A DNA stretch of 64,000 bases from Amborella trichopoda (GCF_000471905.2 NW_006497735.1:2938381-3002380), one strand, 5' to 3'. Shown: positions 23,540-35,650, counted from the first letter of the stretch. Notes: a model not told the origin generated them from the sequence alone. Made by a program: numbers and translations.

Positions 23540-26500
23540 GTAAGACGACCCCAACTCAATTTCTTATCTGTTGAGGCAAGCAAAAGGCTCATGCACCTGT
23601 ATTTGTGATATTGTTATTTGTAAATCATATTCGCTATTTAGCGTAGTTGCTTACATTGGTTTGTTTCATCACAGTCTTAGTGCTGGCCGTAAACATTGCA
23701 ATGATACCGAACATATTGAACACAGTGACTTACCTGCATGAAACCATGTATTTCGATCTAGCACAGGCGTCTACTACCATGACAAACTTCCTTGGTGTGA
23801 CTTCTCTCTTTGCTCTGCTTGGGGGGTTTCTCTCAGATTCATACATCAAGAGATTCACGATGATACTCATCTTCGGTCCATTGGAGTTTCTAGTATGCTA
23901 TAATTTTCATTTGTGTTATTTTTTGGCTAATTACTACGCGAAAATTTAATCAAATCAACTTATGCACATCAAGTTCTGTTGACGTTAAATTTTGATTGTA
24001 CGAAAACTCTTCATTTGCAGAAACAGAGTAAATAAGTATGATTCACACCTTTTCTTAATAAATTACTGGTCACTTTATATGCTACCAGGAAAATATGCTC
24101 AATTCTCTAATTTCTGGAAGATATGTAACTATGTATCATAAAGAATCTGTCAAGATGGAAGAATACCAGTTTAGTATATGCCATACTAATTCCCACTTCA
24201 ATAGCTTTTAGTTCTTATTCACTTATGGTAGAATATTGAATAGAAATTTCATATCAGCAATTAAATCCCAATTTAAAATACCAAAGCTTAGGTATTATGT
24301 TAAAATCTTATGTTAACAATGACTTTTTCATATTGATAACTCCAACAGTTTGAGATGGGGTATAAGACAGTAACAAATTGATCTATGGTTTTGGAAGATT
24401 TAAGAAGTGATAAATTGTTTATGTAATCATGTAGGGATATGGGATGCTTGCAATTCAAGCACATTTTGGATCGCTTCGTCCTCCTCAATGTGACATTGGG
24501 AATGAAAAGAGCAATTGCAGTCCTGTTCAAGGAGGAAAAGCTGCAATGCTTTATATTGCACTATACACAGTGGCCCTCGGTGAAGGTTGTTTAAGAGCTA
24601 ATATACCATCATTTGGAGGTGATCAATTTGATGAGAATGATATTGAAGAATCGAAGCAAAGGTCTAGCTTCTTCAACTGGTACACCTTCAGCATTTCACT
24701 TGGTGGTGCAATTGGATTGGTTCTCATAATTTCGCTAGAAAGTAGTAAAGGGTGGGACTATGGATTTGCAGCATGTTCCTTAGTCATTTTGGTAGGTTGG
24801 CTCGTGCTAGTTAGTGGGTTCCCCTTGTATCGCCACCAAAGCCCAAGTGGTAGTCCTTTGGCAAGAATCATGCAGGCAAGGAACACCTCTATCTCTCTCT
24901 TTGTGTGCCTGTGAGTGCACGTGTGTAGAGGTGGCAACTCGCCAAGTGGCTCGGTCAGGCCCAATCAGTCCGGCCCTAAAAAACTAGGGCCTAAGCAATG
25001 AAATGTAGCCCAAGGGCCGGGCAAAGTCCAGGCAGCCATGGGCCGAGGGTAAGGCCAGTCCAGTTTGGCTCAGCATGACCCTGATAGGGCTAAGGCCTTG
25101 CTAGGCCCAATGCCTTTTTGTCCCAGCCCTATGGGACCTAGGCTGGGTTAGGGCTAGGTAAGCCAGACCTGTTGCCACCCCTATGCGTATGTGACATGAA
25201 TCTTTTCTGAAAGGAAGCCACGTGTGACACGGTCTCTCTCTTGTTCTCTCACATTCGACAGATGCATGACACACACATACCCTTTACTGTAACGGGAACA
25301 CACGTGTTACACACACTCTTTCATCCTCTCTCTCTCATGTAATTATACACATTTTTTCTTCTAGGTAACAGTTGTGGCCCTAAAGAATAGGAAGCTTGAT
25401 CTACCTGAAAATGCTGAGGAATTAAACCATGGGGAGACTAAGGAGGATATGGTGGGTGTGGAAGTTCTATCTCACACCAATGATTTCAAGTAAGTAAGAC
25501 AAATTGCCAAGTATGTTATTTCTTTTATGGACGGCTTATATAAACTTTTTAGGGTTGTTCCAAAGTTGGAATATCCTCTAAGTGATCAACTCAACCTTGA
25601 GATGTATAAATATGAAATAAAGGACTATAGGCCCTAAAGTAGTATTTATAGATCTTCATGATTTGCATTTTTTTTTTAGCTTCATATTTCATAATTGAAA
25701 GAAAAAAAAAAATTTCCAAGCCATCATAAGAATTTTTAGCGTACACACTGTATCTAACTAATGGTTTAGAGGTATGCATTAAATATTTAAGGTTGAAAAT
25801 CCTGATTTTTCTCTAACATTCTATGTGTTTTCTAAAGCCTTTCATATAATGTTTTAGTTGTATATTAGTGAAAAACTGAACCATATCTAGCATCCAAGAA
25901 CACCAATAGACGACTTTGGGGTTGTCACATACCTATTGCCTACATGGAAATTTTTCGAAGGGGTAGTAATCATTGAAAGAAAAATCTCCGGTTCAGCCGG
26001 CTTTGGTGATCACTTGGGTATTTAAAAAAATAAATAAATAAATATATAAAATCTCAAAAAATAAGGAATTTTGTTTGTAATGCATTTTTTAATGTTTTTC
26101 ATCGTTATGGCAAATTTTGAAAATTTTTTTTGCCATTAATATTTATTTTTACATTTTCCGTCTTTTTTGAAAAATTAAAATACCTCTGGATACAAATCGA
26201 TTCTTTAAATCCATTTTTTTCGTTAATTTTCAATTTCATTTCGATGTGCTTTGTTTAATCATTCTTTAAATATATTTTTCATATTTTGTTATATATTTTT
26301 TTGTATGTTTTAAAAATTTAATGCTTTTTTGACCGTCCGGGACTTGCCCGGTTAGAACGATTGCACCGCTTCCGGGCCAATGGCTCGTTAACTATTCCGA
26401 TTTGATTTTTCCTTAATATCTTAAAATAAACAATATCATCATACTCATTAGTCAAGAGATTTATTGCTTTGAATTCTTCTGTACCCCATTTCTACGTCAA

Positions 26501-28936
26501 TATTTTTTATGGCCATGTATAGTGTACTTGTCATTTTAGAATAGGACACGAAATTGGCAAATTAGGTTTTTTCTTCCCCTTCCCATTGGCCTTCTTCCAT
26601 TTGGGATGGAAGTATTATTTATTCCCCACAATATTCCCAAAAGATTTGTTAGTCGTGGGCGAGCAAATTGTCCCCTATTAGGACTAAAATTTTCAGACCC
26701 AAAGTTTGGTATGTAATTCACTCATCCTAGCCACTAACCTAAAACAATAAAAAGGGTTACGCACCTTAGCAAGGTTTGAGAATAATCATGTCCCAAGATT
26801 GAATAGAGACCGTCCATTTTCTGAACTGTTAAAAATAGGTGTTTAAGAATGTAAAACCCTGTTATTTTATTTTTTTAAATTATTCATTTGGTGATTCCAA
26901 AGATCTCTGATCAAACAACTTTTCCAAACCAGTGTTAAGGGAACTAGAATCAAGTCTTGACTCCACCACTCACTCTTCCAAGTGACCTTGCAAATTTTGG
27001 ACAAAGCAGCCCTAATGTTGAGAAGAAAAAATCACAAATAAAGAAAATTTCCAGGATTCGGTAAATGTCGAGTCCTACAGTAAACTAGGGGATTCACTAA
27101 ATATTCCAATTTTAGACAAAGTGTATAGTCCCTCATTTTGGAAGCATCCAAATTGGGGAACCCTTGGTTTCGAGCGAACTCAGGAGAGTACGAGATAGTG
27201 AGTTTTTTTTTTCTCAACGAAGCAGATTTAATATATTTTTCCATGGGAGCACGCACCCTATCAATAATATTTTTGATGATTTATAAATTTTACTTTAAAA
27301 AAGAAGAAGGAAAGGAGTGGGGTGGGCGGTGGGGGAGTGATTTCATGCAATGATTTCATTGTAATATAATGAAACTGCATTTCTAGAAAAGCATGTTAAG
27401 CATACTTATGTGATCCCGAATTTTGCAAACAACATTCTCTTCATCCTAATAATCAGTATCAAAAAGAAAAGACTGACTCTGCCATATAGAAAAGGTGAAA
27501 ATAAGTAACACTCTAGTGAGAAATATTGACCAGCTATTTGGTGAACATTGAGATCTAGGATTTTAAGAAGTTAATATGTTTTTCATCTGATATGACCATC
27601 TACAAAAAGCCCAGATTTAAAAATCCCATCAAATGGACAACCTACAGTCATTTTGAAACAAAAAACCATCTCAGGGTACATTTTTCAATTTTGTTTTTTT
27701 GTTCTTTCCTTTTGGTTTTTTATATTGCTCATACTAATAAAAAGGTGAATGTTTCAAATTTAGGGCCAAGGAAGTGCATGTAACATGTTTTTTTTAAAGT
27801 GCAATTTTCATTAAATTACAACGAAAAGCAGCCCCTTTTAAAAAGTGAAACTATATAGGGTGTCAATCTATCTTGGGTTTACTAGACATCATTGACTATA
27901 CATGATGGACAGTGTCACTTTACTCACTAAATCCAATCAATTGTGCATGCCCCACTAATGATACTATATACANNNNNNNNNNNNNNNNNNNNNNNNNNNN
28001 NNNNNNNNNNNNNNNNNNNNNNNNNNNNNNNNNNNNNNNNNNNNNNNNNNNNNNNNNNNNNNNNNNNNNNNNNNNNNNNNNNNNNNNNNNNNNNNNNNNN
28101 NNNNNNNNNNNNNNNNNNNNNNNNNNNNNNNNNNNNNNNNNNNNNNNNNNNNNNNNNNNNNNNNNNNNNNNNNNNNNNNNNNNNNGTCAAGTTGTAAGAA
28201 CAAAGATCATCTTCGACTGGTTCCCATTCTTTTAAGCTCAATGATCTGCTATATTCCTGTTACTCTGTTGCTAACACTAACAGTTCAACAAGGAAACACG
28301 ATGGACAAGAAGCTAGGGAGGATACATATCTCTCCAGCATCGCTCTTCTTGATCCCTATAACCTTCCAAATGATAATCTTATTTGTTTACGACTGTTTCA
28401 TTGCACCTTTTGCTCGAAGGCTCACGAAAGATAGGTCTGGCATCTCAAACTTGAAACGTATTGGGGTGGGCTACTTCACAACTGCAATTTCAATGTGTCT
28501 GGCTGCTATAATTGAGAAGAAGAGGAAGCACGTGGCTATTAAGCATGGTATGGTGGAGGCCACCACTGGGATCCCCATGTCTGTGTTTTGGCTAGTATTG
28601 CAATGCTTTGCAGTGGGGATTTATGATGCAACTAGCTTTGTGGGGCTGTTGGAGTTCTTCAATAGTGAAGTCTCCAAGGGGATGAAGTCATTGGGCACTG
28701 CAATTTTCTGGTGCACTCTTGGTTTGGGATCTTTGTTGGGTTCATTTCTTATTCATTTAGTCAATCAGTGCACTAGGTACTCTCAAGGTAAGGGGTGGTT
28801 AGGGGGCAACAACTTGAACAAAAATCACTTAGATAGCTTTTATTGGCTCCTTGCACTGATAGGGCTCATTAGCTTTATCAATTATCTTTGGTGGGCTATG
28901 AGATACTCATCTAGACGTTTCCCTACTAGGGTTTAA
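23452..28936 (+). CDS. NPF: NPF (NRT1/PTR family) transporter, tandem copy 1, five exons, frameshifted as assembled
   Basis: Membrane transporter of the NPF family (nitrate, peptide or hormone carriers of the major facilitator superfamily, normally 12 membrane helices); the substrate cannot be told. Exons: 23452-23539, 23675-23892, 24435-24875, 25365-25489, and a last exon that starts inside the N gap and ends at TAA 28934-28936. All visible splice sites are GT-AG except intron 3, which starts with GC. Family marks are LLGGFLSDSY in helix 2, FGGDQFDENDIEESKQRSSF after helix 4, FFNWYTFSISLGG in helix 5, and VQQGNTM and SFVGLLEFFNSEVSKGMKSL in exon 5. The closest subfamily by eye is NPF4-like, not certain. 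Compared with copy 2, one T is missing near 28211-28213, so the frame entering exon 5 runs into TAA at 28233-28235; the rest of exon 5 is open in the next frame. The lesion lies 26 bp from a gap, so a sequencing error is possible. Confidence 0.85.
23675..23892 (+). CDS. NPF: NPF copy 1 exon 2 (helices 1-3)
   Basis: Follows acceptor ACAG and ends before GTATGC. It is 218 nt with no internal stop and codes for helix 1, helix 2 (TNFLGVTSLFALLGGFLSD) and the start of helix 3. The ExxE[K/R] proton-coupling motif normally found in helix 1 of NPF proteins is not visible. Confidence 0.87.
24435..24875 (+). CDS. NPF: NPF copy 1 exon 3 (helices 3-6)
   Basis: 441 nt, 147 codons in phase 0, no stop. It follows acceptor GTAG and carries GYGMLAIQAHF, ALGEGCLRANIPSFGGDQFD, FFNWYTFSISLGG and FPLYRHQSPSGSPLARIMQ. 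The donor is GCAAGG, not GT; joining CAG to GTA of exon 4 gives the expected family reading Q-V-T-V-V-A. Confidence 0.9.
24876..25364 (+). other. GC-AG intron 3 of NPF copy 1
   Basis: The border reads CAG|GCAAGG ... TAG|GTAACA. The same CAG|GCAAGG donor is present in copy 2 (42709) and copy 3 (62119). Moving the junction to a GT would break the reading frame and the conserved Q-V join. Confidence 0.85.
24928..25182 (+). mobile_element. hAT-type MITE in NPF copy 1 intron 3
   Basis: GC-rich 255-bp insertion with inverted ends GAGGTGGCAAC and GTTGCCACCCCT. The same intron of copy 2 lacks it and reads straight through (about 42750-42780), so it inserted after the gene duplication. Confidence 0.75.
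25365..25489 (+). CDS. NPF: NPF copy 1 exon 4 (central loop)
   Basis: 125 nt after acceptor CTAG, ending before GTAAGT. It codes for VTVVALKNRKLDLPENAEEL and an acidic stretch, the cytosolic loop between helices 6 and 7 of NPF proteins (family pattern: LKNRKL.LPE..EEL). Confidence 0.85.
25535..25790 (+). mobile_element. Rearranged MULE-MITE remnant in NPF copy 1 intron 4
   Basis: CTTATATAAACTTTTT (an end in reverse) is followed by AAGTGATCAACTCAACCTTGAGATGTATAAAT (middle in forward sense). Confidence 0.45.
25988..26365 (+). mobile_element. AT-cored dispersed repeat with CCGGTT ends, copy 1 (NPF copy 1 intron 4)
   Basis: GC-rich ends (CCGGTTCAGCCGGC; GTCCGGGACTTGCCCGGTT) flank a T-rich core beginning ATATATAAAATCTCAAAAAATAAGG. 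The same design recurs at 42935, 56623 and 58030. Confidence 0.65.
27973..28185. other. Assembly gap of 213 N
   Basis: Lies across the intron 4 / exon 5 border of NPF copy 1. Aligning the flanks to copy 2 (roughly 46995 and 47167) predicts about 170 bp of real sequence here. Confidence 0.99.
28186..28936 (+). CDS. NPF: NPF copy 1 exon 5, visible part (helices 7-12), with a 1-nt deletion
   Basis: About 60 nt of the exon start are hidden in the N gap, judging by copy 2. The visible start reads QVVRTKII and then shifts frame near 28211; the remainder (28241-28936) is open for 231 codons and carries LTLTVQQGNTMD, ISPASLFLIP, SFVGLLEFFNSEVSKGMKSL, GGNNLNKNHLDSFYWLLALI and the terminal YSSRRFPTRV. 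The intact length after the shift suggests either a sequencing error or a recent lesion. Confidence 0.85.
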
Positions 28937-29700
28937 GTTGGTAAAGGCTCTGCATTGTGTATTTTTTTTAAGTTCTTTCTCTTATTCTGGAATATGCTGT
29001 GAAGTTTTTCATTGTATATAGAAATTTAGGCTTTCATAAGAGTTTACGAATTTCTTCTATTTTCATTTTTATTTATTTTATGACTCTCTTTGGTCAGTTC
29101 ATTACATAAGAAAGAAAATCTCTCTAATGAGAAAATCACTCTAAGGAAGGATAGCCATCGACTCGACATAATGCTATTGCTTATGAGAATTACTTGTGTA
29201 CTATCTAAGACGTGCTTGAATTCTCCATGCAATGAATAAAAGAAAATGAAAAATAAAATAGAAAAACAAAATGGACACTCACGCAATAATAAAATATTGT
29301 AATTTGTAAAGATCCATAGTTTAGCACCATAAGTCCTCTGCGGAGTATTAACCTTTGAGAGTTACATATGCTACCCCTATATTAGTTATGGTGAAACCCT
29401 AAACACCCTATGATACAGATGGATGTACTTTTATGACTTCTCTTATTAAACTACAACAATCTATAAATTGCCATGAACCTAAACAACAAGAGTAGTGATC
29501 TGCAACCAAATGTATCATTCTAGTTTGTGAAGTAGATTAGTAACACTGCACTCAAGTTTCAATTCCCAAAGTTGTACCAAAAGGTTGCTAAACCCAGCAT
29601 TAATGTCAAGGAGGAGAATGGGGAAGAAATTCATGATGGGATATTAAACTCAAGTATCGTGAAGTCAATGAAGCAGTGGCTGATCAATAAATCATGCTCC
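28937..29700 (+). other. 3' flank of NPF copy 1
   Basis: Up to about 29520 this aligns with 47920-48410 after copy 2. AATAAA-like words occur (29234) but no poly-A site can be fixed. Confidence 0.4.
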
Positions 29701-29709
29701 AATCCTTAT

Positions 29710-29900
29710 TGAGAGAAGTGCTATGTTATTCAAGCATGGATGATATCTTAGTTTGGGAGATAAATTCAAGTGGGAAGTTCTTTGTAAGAGCTTGGTATCT
29801 TAAAATTTTTAATCAAGAACAATGATGCCCATGCAAAGTGTTGTATATGCATGCTCCATTCCATTTCCATTTAAAACGAAGGCTAATTTTTTGATTGACA
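29710..29900 (+). pseudogene. LINE relic (reverse transcriptase C-terminal zinc-binding part)
   Basis: Reads MDDILVWEINSSGKFFVRAW, matching the D.LVW....G.FSVKSAY pattern of plant LINE proteins, then decays. Only this short piece is readable. Confidence 0.45.
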
Positions 29901-30221
29901 ATCTAAAACGTAGCATTATCAATACAGCAATGGAGAAGAAGACATCTACCAATCACTGATATTTGTTTGATATGCATGTATAATGAAGAAACAAATAGGC
30001 TTTTTTTTTTGTATCGTTCTGCAGCTTCAAAGTCTTGGAATTGGATTCTAAATGCTTTTCGTCTTTCCCTAGTCTTGTCCCAACCAATTTCATGGTTCCT
30101 TGTACAGTGCATTTCAATACCTTTTCCAAATACAAGGGTGCTACTATGGTGCATCTTGGTGATGAAAATTATGTGGCATATTGTTTACAACGCAAAATTA
30201 GAGAAATCTTCAAATGAAGAT

Positions 30222-30720
30222 TGTTAGTTCCAATAATAATAATAATAAATAAATAAAATAGAAATCGATAAAGAACTTACTCGGATTTGTCTTTAAATTA
30301 CATGAGGGGCCTAAGGTTCTATACCAAATCCTATAGATCAAGCCATCTAGTGACAAACAACCTTGATAACCCTCTTTGGTGAATCTCATTCACCTCTTTT
30401 CTATCCTTCTCCCTCTTTTCTAGAGGGGTTAACATCATTTTATAAAGAACAGATTTATTTATTAACTCTCACATTCATGGTTTATAGGAGTTGAGATCCA
30501 AGTGTAACTCTTGCCTTAATTCCCTTAAGTGTAGCTAATTAGGATTAACAAGTTGTCACCAAGCTGTTAATCCTATGTAATGAGTTAAACCTTCTTTAGT
30601 CCACTAATGACTCATATAATAGGATGTCATCCGAGCATTCCCACAATTTGTAAAGAATTCAAACACACCATTGGGTTTTTCCTCTAGTGATATTGGGTTT
30701 TTTTCCTCTAGTGATACATT
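30222..30720 (-). repeat. LTR of non-coding element I (left)
   Basis: TGTTAGTTCC through CTAGTGATACA; the same sequence recurs at 33130 and 34325. Lacks an internal piece present in the 34325 copy. Confidence 0.7.
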
Positions 30721-30899
30721 CTATTAAAGCTAAAAAATGGATCGATGTATATGGTATTGCCTCATGTTAACTACATGGGATTTCACATATACTTCAATAT
30801 GGTTTTTGTACCATTATTGAAAAAATGAATTTTCAGGAGAAAAAGGGCCTGATAGGCCACATTTCCAAGAACTCTTACTTGGCTTGAAGGCCCTTTAAC

Positions 30900-31560
30900 A
30901 TCTTGTACATGACATTGCCTCATGCTTTCCACATAAGATTTTCATTTACTTAGCCAGTGTAGTCACATACCACTTTTAGATTTCCTGGCCTCCACAGCCT
31001 TATATTTGGCATTGCCTCATGCTACTTGCATGGGATTTCACATATACTCTGCTAATGTAGTCATACACCACACTCAGATTTTTTAGCCTCAATAACCTTA
31101 TACATGGCATCGCTGCATGCTTTCTACATGAGATTTCACATATACCTTGCCAATGTGGTCAAACACCACACTTGAATTTCTTGACTTCAATGGTTTTATA
31201 TATGGCATTGCCTCATGCTACTTGTATGAGATTTTTCATATAGCTTACCAGAGTGGTCATACACCACACTTAGATTTCCTGGCCTCAATAACCTTGTATA
31301 TGACATTGTCTCATGCTACTTACATGAGCTTTCACATATACCCTGCCAATGTGGTCAAACACCACACTTGGATTTCTTGGCCTTAATGGTTTTATATATA
31401 GCATTGCCTCATGCTATCTGCATGAGATTTCTTATATACCTTACCAATGTGATCATACATCACATATAGATTTTCTGGCCTCCATAATCTTGTATATGGC
31501 ATTGCCGCATGCTACTTGCATGAGATTTCACATATACTTTACCAATTATTCACCAATATG
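30900..31560 (-). repeat. 98-bp tandem array, about seven units
   Basis: TGGCATTGCCTCATGCT recurs near 30911, 31008, 31106, 31204, 31302, 31400 and 31498, with GATTTCACATATACC and GTCATACACCACACTT in each unit. 98 is not a multiple of three, so overlapping open frames are not one protein. Confidence 0.9.
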
Positions 31561-32099
31561 TTGAATTTTATTTACATCTATCTTTTAGCCAAGAAAAAAA
31601 AAAGGCCTATTGCTTTCGCTTGTTTATTAAACATATCGTCCACAACTGGTTTTTATGTCCAAAGCTCAGATTCGGATCATAGGTCAAAATAATAAAAACA
31701 CTCATAATTTGACAAAATTGTTGGTATTATTATATACATAAAGAAATCTTTTAAGTGGTCTCAACCTTAACAACAACAAAAGAAAGAAATATAATATCAC
31801 TTCTTTTTGACATGTTCCATGAGTTTCAAATTGATAATGTTATCAAACTATTTAATAATGGCCCCCACTATTCTGAATATGTAGTCATCATAATAACAAA
31901 AATTAGTCCAATATAGTTTAGCATCCTGCATCAGTAATTGCTCATTCTTAATGTGCGTTTATAATTATAGAGCTAACCCATTCAATTCTAATTTGGTAAA
32001 TGATGATTTACTACCACTATCTAATGAAGAGTAACTTAAATTTTAAAAAAAAAGGATTGGACATTGATTTGCATTCATTCATGCTATTAAGATAAAATA

Positions 32100-32385
32100 G
32101 AATGTAATTTACCACAGAAGCTTTATAACTGAAACCTGCTAAATTTTAATTTAAGGCAATAAAGAACTTACCACAAAAGCTTTATAATTGAATCCTACCA
32201 AATTCTAATTTAAGGCAATAAAGAACTTACCTCAAAAGCTTTGTAATTGAAACTTACCTAATTGTAATTTAAGGTAATAAAAGCCTTACCACAAATGTTT
32301 TATAATTGAAATTTGCTAAATTCTAATTTAAGACAATAAAGAGCTTACCACAAATGCTTTGTAATAGAATTTGGGTAAATTATTC
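32100..32385 (-). repeat. 59-bp tandem array, about five units
   Basis: AAGGCAATAAAGAACTTACC recurs at 32153, 32212, 32271 and 32330, with a worn unit before the first. Related, longer (~120 bp) units occur in the inverted-repeat arms at 33.7 and 37 kb. Confidence 0.85.
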
Positions 32386-33129
32386 ATTATAATATTATTT
32401 AAAATCCAGGTCATAAAATACTCTGAAAGCATGTAAAGATGATATGCTGGAAGGATTGTTGTGCCCGACACTTGATTTATATTATCAACATCATTCGCTA
32501 CTCATGAGTGGAATAACCAAAAGACCCCTATAGAAGAAATAATGGATTCCTTTTTCTTTTTCTAATAGGTAAGAGAGAAGGAATTGTCCATGTGAGTTGC
32601 ATGCTTTATTTATATATATATGAACAACTGGATAACACTGAAGGTAAGAAATACCAGGCTTTAGAACTTGAATTATCAGGGCATATGGTCCTAATAAATG
32701 TATTGACTGCAAGCATTATTCCCTGACATATATAACTTTACCTTTGTTTTATAGAAATGATCTTAAGATTGATAGGTTAAAGTCAAGAACTCAATTACCA
32801 CTTAGCTATTAAACAGTCTGCATAATCATAAGTTCGCACATAAGTCTATTTCTAATTTATACAAGAGTAATCACATAAAAAATAAATCTATATGAATATT
32901 GTATGATGTCTCTAACAGTCGTTCAATCATGGTTTTGTTAAAGTAAGTCAAAAATAAATATGAAAAACCATAGATAATGCATTGGATAGGAATGCATCCA
33001 GTGGCTTGTATTGATAAAACATAATCTAACTGTTGTTATGATACATCCCACATTATTAATGTAGACCTGTTTTCTATAAGGATATCCTCTTTTGCAAACA
33101 TAAATCTACAAACCTAGCTTTGATACCAT

Positions 33130-33474
33130 TGTTAGTCCCATTAAAAAAAAAAATAAATAAATAAAATTGAAATTGATAAAGAACTTACTCGGATCTGTCC
33201 TTAAATCACACGAGGGACCTAAAGTTCCACACTAAATCTTATAGACCAAGCCATCCGGTGACAAACAACCTTGAGAGCCCTCTTCGGTAAATCTCATTCA
33301 CCTCTTTTCTATCCTTCTCCCTGTTTTCTAGAGGGGTTAACCTCATTTTATAGAGAGCACCTTTATTTAATAACTCTCACATTCATGATCTACAAGAATC
33401 GAAATCCAAGTGTAACTCCTGCCTTAATTCCCTTAAATACAGCTAATTAGGATTAACAAGTTGTCACTAAACAT
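33130..33474 (-). repeat. LTR of non-coding element I (right), truncated
   Basis: Starts TGTTAGTCCC directly next to the primer site and follows the 30222 LTR as far as ACAAGTTGTCACTAAACA, then switches to LTR sequence in the opposite orientation. Confidence 0.7.
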
Positions 33475-34100
33475 TGTTACTAGAGGGAAAACCCAGTGTT
33501 ATAAATATCTTTTATCAAATTATAGAAATGCTTGGATGACATCCTATTATGTGAGTCATTAGTGGACTAATGACAGGTTTAGCTCATTACATAGGATTAA
33601 ATAAAAGAAACTGCCTTGAGTTTCCTTTAAGGACCACGGCTAATATTAGGTAGTGTTTCAAAATAATTGGTAAGCTCCAATTAGAAAGATCTTTTTTTTC
33701 GTAAGTCCTTCATTGCCTTAAATTAAAAATTTTGTTAACATTCTATTTTATCTAAATAGCATGAAATCAATACACTTTGAATATGAAAAGTATTTGGAAC
33801 GTTTCAATTATAAAGTTTTTATGATAAGTTCTTTATTGCCTTAAATTAGAAATTTGTTCACATTCTATTTTATCTAAATATTTTGAAATCAATGCACTTC
33901 GAATATGAAAAGTATTTGGAAGGTTTTAATTGCAAATATTTTATGGTAAATTTTTTATTGCCTTAAATTAGAACATTCTATTTTATCTTAATAGCATGAA
34001 ACCAATGCAAATCAGTGTGTGGTCCTATTTCAAAACGTAAGTCTCTCTCTTTTTCAAAATTTAAGTTTATTTCTCTACCTAAAGATAAGTTTCTCTCTCT
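33475..34100 (+). repeat. Inverted repeat arm 1 (~625 bp)
   Basis: Begins TGTTACTAGAGGGAAAACCC (an LTR start, + sense) and is the reverse complement of 36783-37410 almost throughout, including three ~120-bp repeats and a CT-rich end. Confidence 0.85.
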
Positions 34101-34324
34101 TTTTCAAAATTTAGATTGAGAAGACTTCCAAATCAACAACTCTAGGTGTCGAGTCCCAACTTCAGGTGATCTGGTTCGCAACTCCTAGGGTCAGGCCTCC
34201 GAGTATTTTGTTTTTGTATTTATCTTCTTTATCTTGTTTATTTGTTTTTGTTTTCTTCTTTATTTTGTTTTGCTATTTCTAAAAGGCATTCCAAAATCTC
34301 GTCCTTCATATTCTTACTCATTTC

Positions 34325-34907
34325 TAAAGTTTCAGTAAGTCCCAATAAAAATAATAATAAATAAATAAAATTTTTTTTTAAAAAAAACTTACTCGGATCT
34401 ATCCTTAAATCACATGAGGGACTTAAGGTTCTATACAAAATTCTATAGACCAAGCCATGCGGTGACATGCAACCTTGAGAGTCACCTTTGATGAATCTCA
34501 TTCACCTTCCATCTCTATTTTTCTATACTTTTTTCTATCTTTTCTGGATGGGTTAACATTTTTTTATAGAGAACACATTTATTTTGTAACTCTCACATTC
34601 ATGGTCTATAGGAGTTGAGATTCAAGTGTAACTCCTAACTTAATTCCTTTAAGTGTAGCTAATTAAGATTAACAAGTTGTCACCAAACTGTTAATGCTAT
34701 GTAATGAGCTAAACATGTCATTAGTCCACTAATGACTTACATAATAGGATGTCATCCAAGCATTCTCACAATTTGATAAAAGATATTTATAAATTAAATA
34801 AACTTTGTATATCTATAATATAAAAACATATTTTTACAAGGAATCCAATTCCAAACACACCATTGGGTTTTACCTCTAGTGACCCTAGGTTTTCCATCTA
34901 ATGCAAC
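34325..34907 (-). repeat. LTR of non-coding element II, longest copy
   Basis: About 583 bp, starting AGTCCCAATAAAAATAATAATAAATAAA and ending CCATCTAATGCA. It contains ATAAAAGATATTTATAAATTAAATAAAC, missing in the 30222 copy. Confidence 0.65.
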
Positions 34908-35084
34908 GTCCTATTAAAGCTAAAAAATGGATCCAAGTATATGGTATTGTCTCATGTTAACCATATAGGATTTCACATATACTTCAATATGGTTTTTGTA
35001 CCATTATTGAAAAAAAAAAAATTTGGGAGAAAAAGACCCGATAGGCCATATTTCCAACAACTCCCATTTGGCCTGAAGGCCATT

Positions 35085-35650
35085 TGACATCTTGTACATG
35101 GCATTGCTTCATGCTTTTCATATGGGATTTTTATATACCCAACCAGTGTAGTCAAATACCACACTTAGATTTCTTAGCCTCCAAAGTCATATATATGGCA
35201 TTGCCCATGCAATTTTCATGGGATTTCATATATACCCTGCCAATATGGTTATACACCGCACTTAGATTAAATTTCCTAGCCTCAACAACCTTTTATATGG
35301 CATTGCCTCATGCTATTTGCATGTGATTTCACATATACCATGCCAATGTGGTCATACACCACACTTAGATTTTTTGGCCTCAACAATCTTCTATATGACA
35401 TTGCTTCATGCTACTTGCATGTAATTTCACATATACCTTGTCAAAGCGGTCATACACCACACTTGAATTTCCTGACCTCAACAACCTTGTATATGGCATT
35501 GTCTCATGTTACTTGCATGAGATTCCACATATATCCTGCCATTGTGGTCATACACCACATTTGGATTTATTGGCCTCATTGGTTTTGTATATGGTATTGT
35601 CTCATATTACCCGCATGAGATTTCTCATATACCTTACAAATTATTCACCA
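35085..35650 (-). repeat. 98-bp tandem array, about six units
   Basis: Same unit as 30900-31560, starts near 35101, 35197, 35299, 35397, 35495 and 35591. Confidence 0.88.

Larger units (their letters stand above)
21700..29520 (+). repeat. Segmental duplication unit 1 (contains NPF copy 1)
   Basis: Matches 34115-34320 plus 37565-48410. The left anchor is GAGAAGACTTCCARATSAAYAA near 21724/34128, next TTTAGGTAGCYTGTT near 22090/37693, then the whole gene. The match fades about 580 bp after the stop codon. Confidence 0.8.
30720..33130 (-). mobile_element. Interior of non-coding LTR element I
   Basis: Begins TTCTATTAAAGCTAAAAAATGG, holds a 98-bp and a 59-bp tandem array and ends with CCTAGCTTTGATACCA (33113-33128), the reverse of a TGGTATCAAAGC primer site. 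No gag or pol reading, so it is a LARD-like element that would depend on proteins from others. Confidence 0.65.

Noticed and set aside
27912-28241. Open frames spanning the N gap
   Set aside because: They exist only because N codons are not read as stops.
32100-32385. CRISPR-like regular repeats
   Set aside because: The repeats are directly adjacent without unique spacers, in plant DNA; ordinary tandem array.
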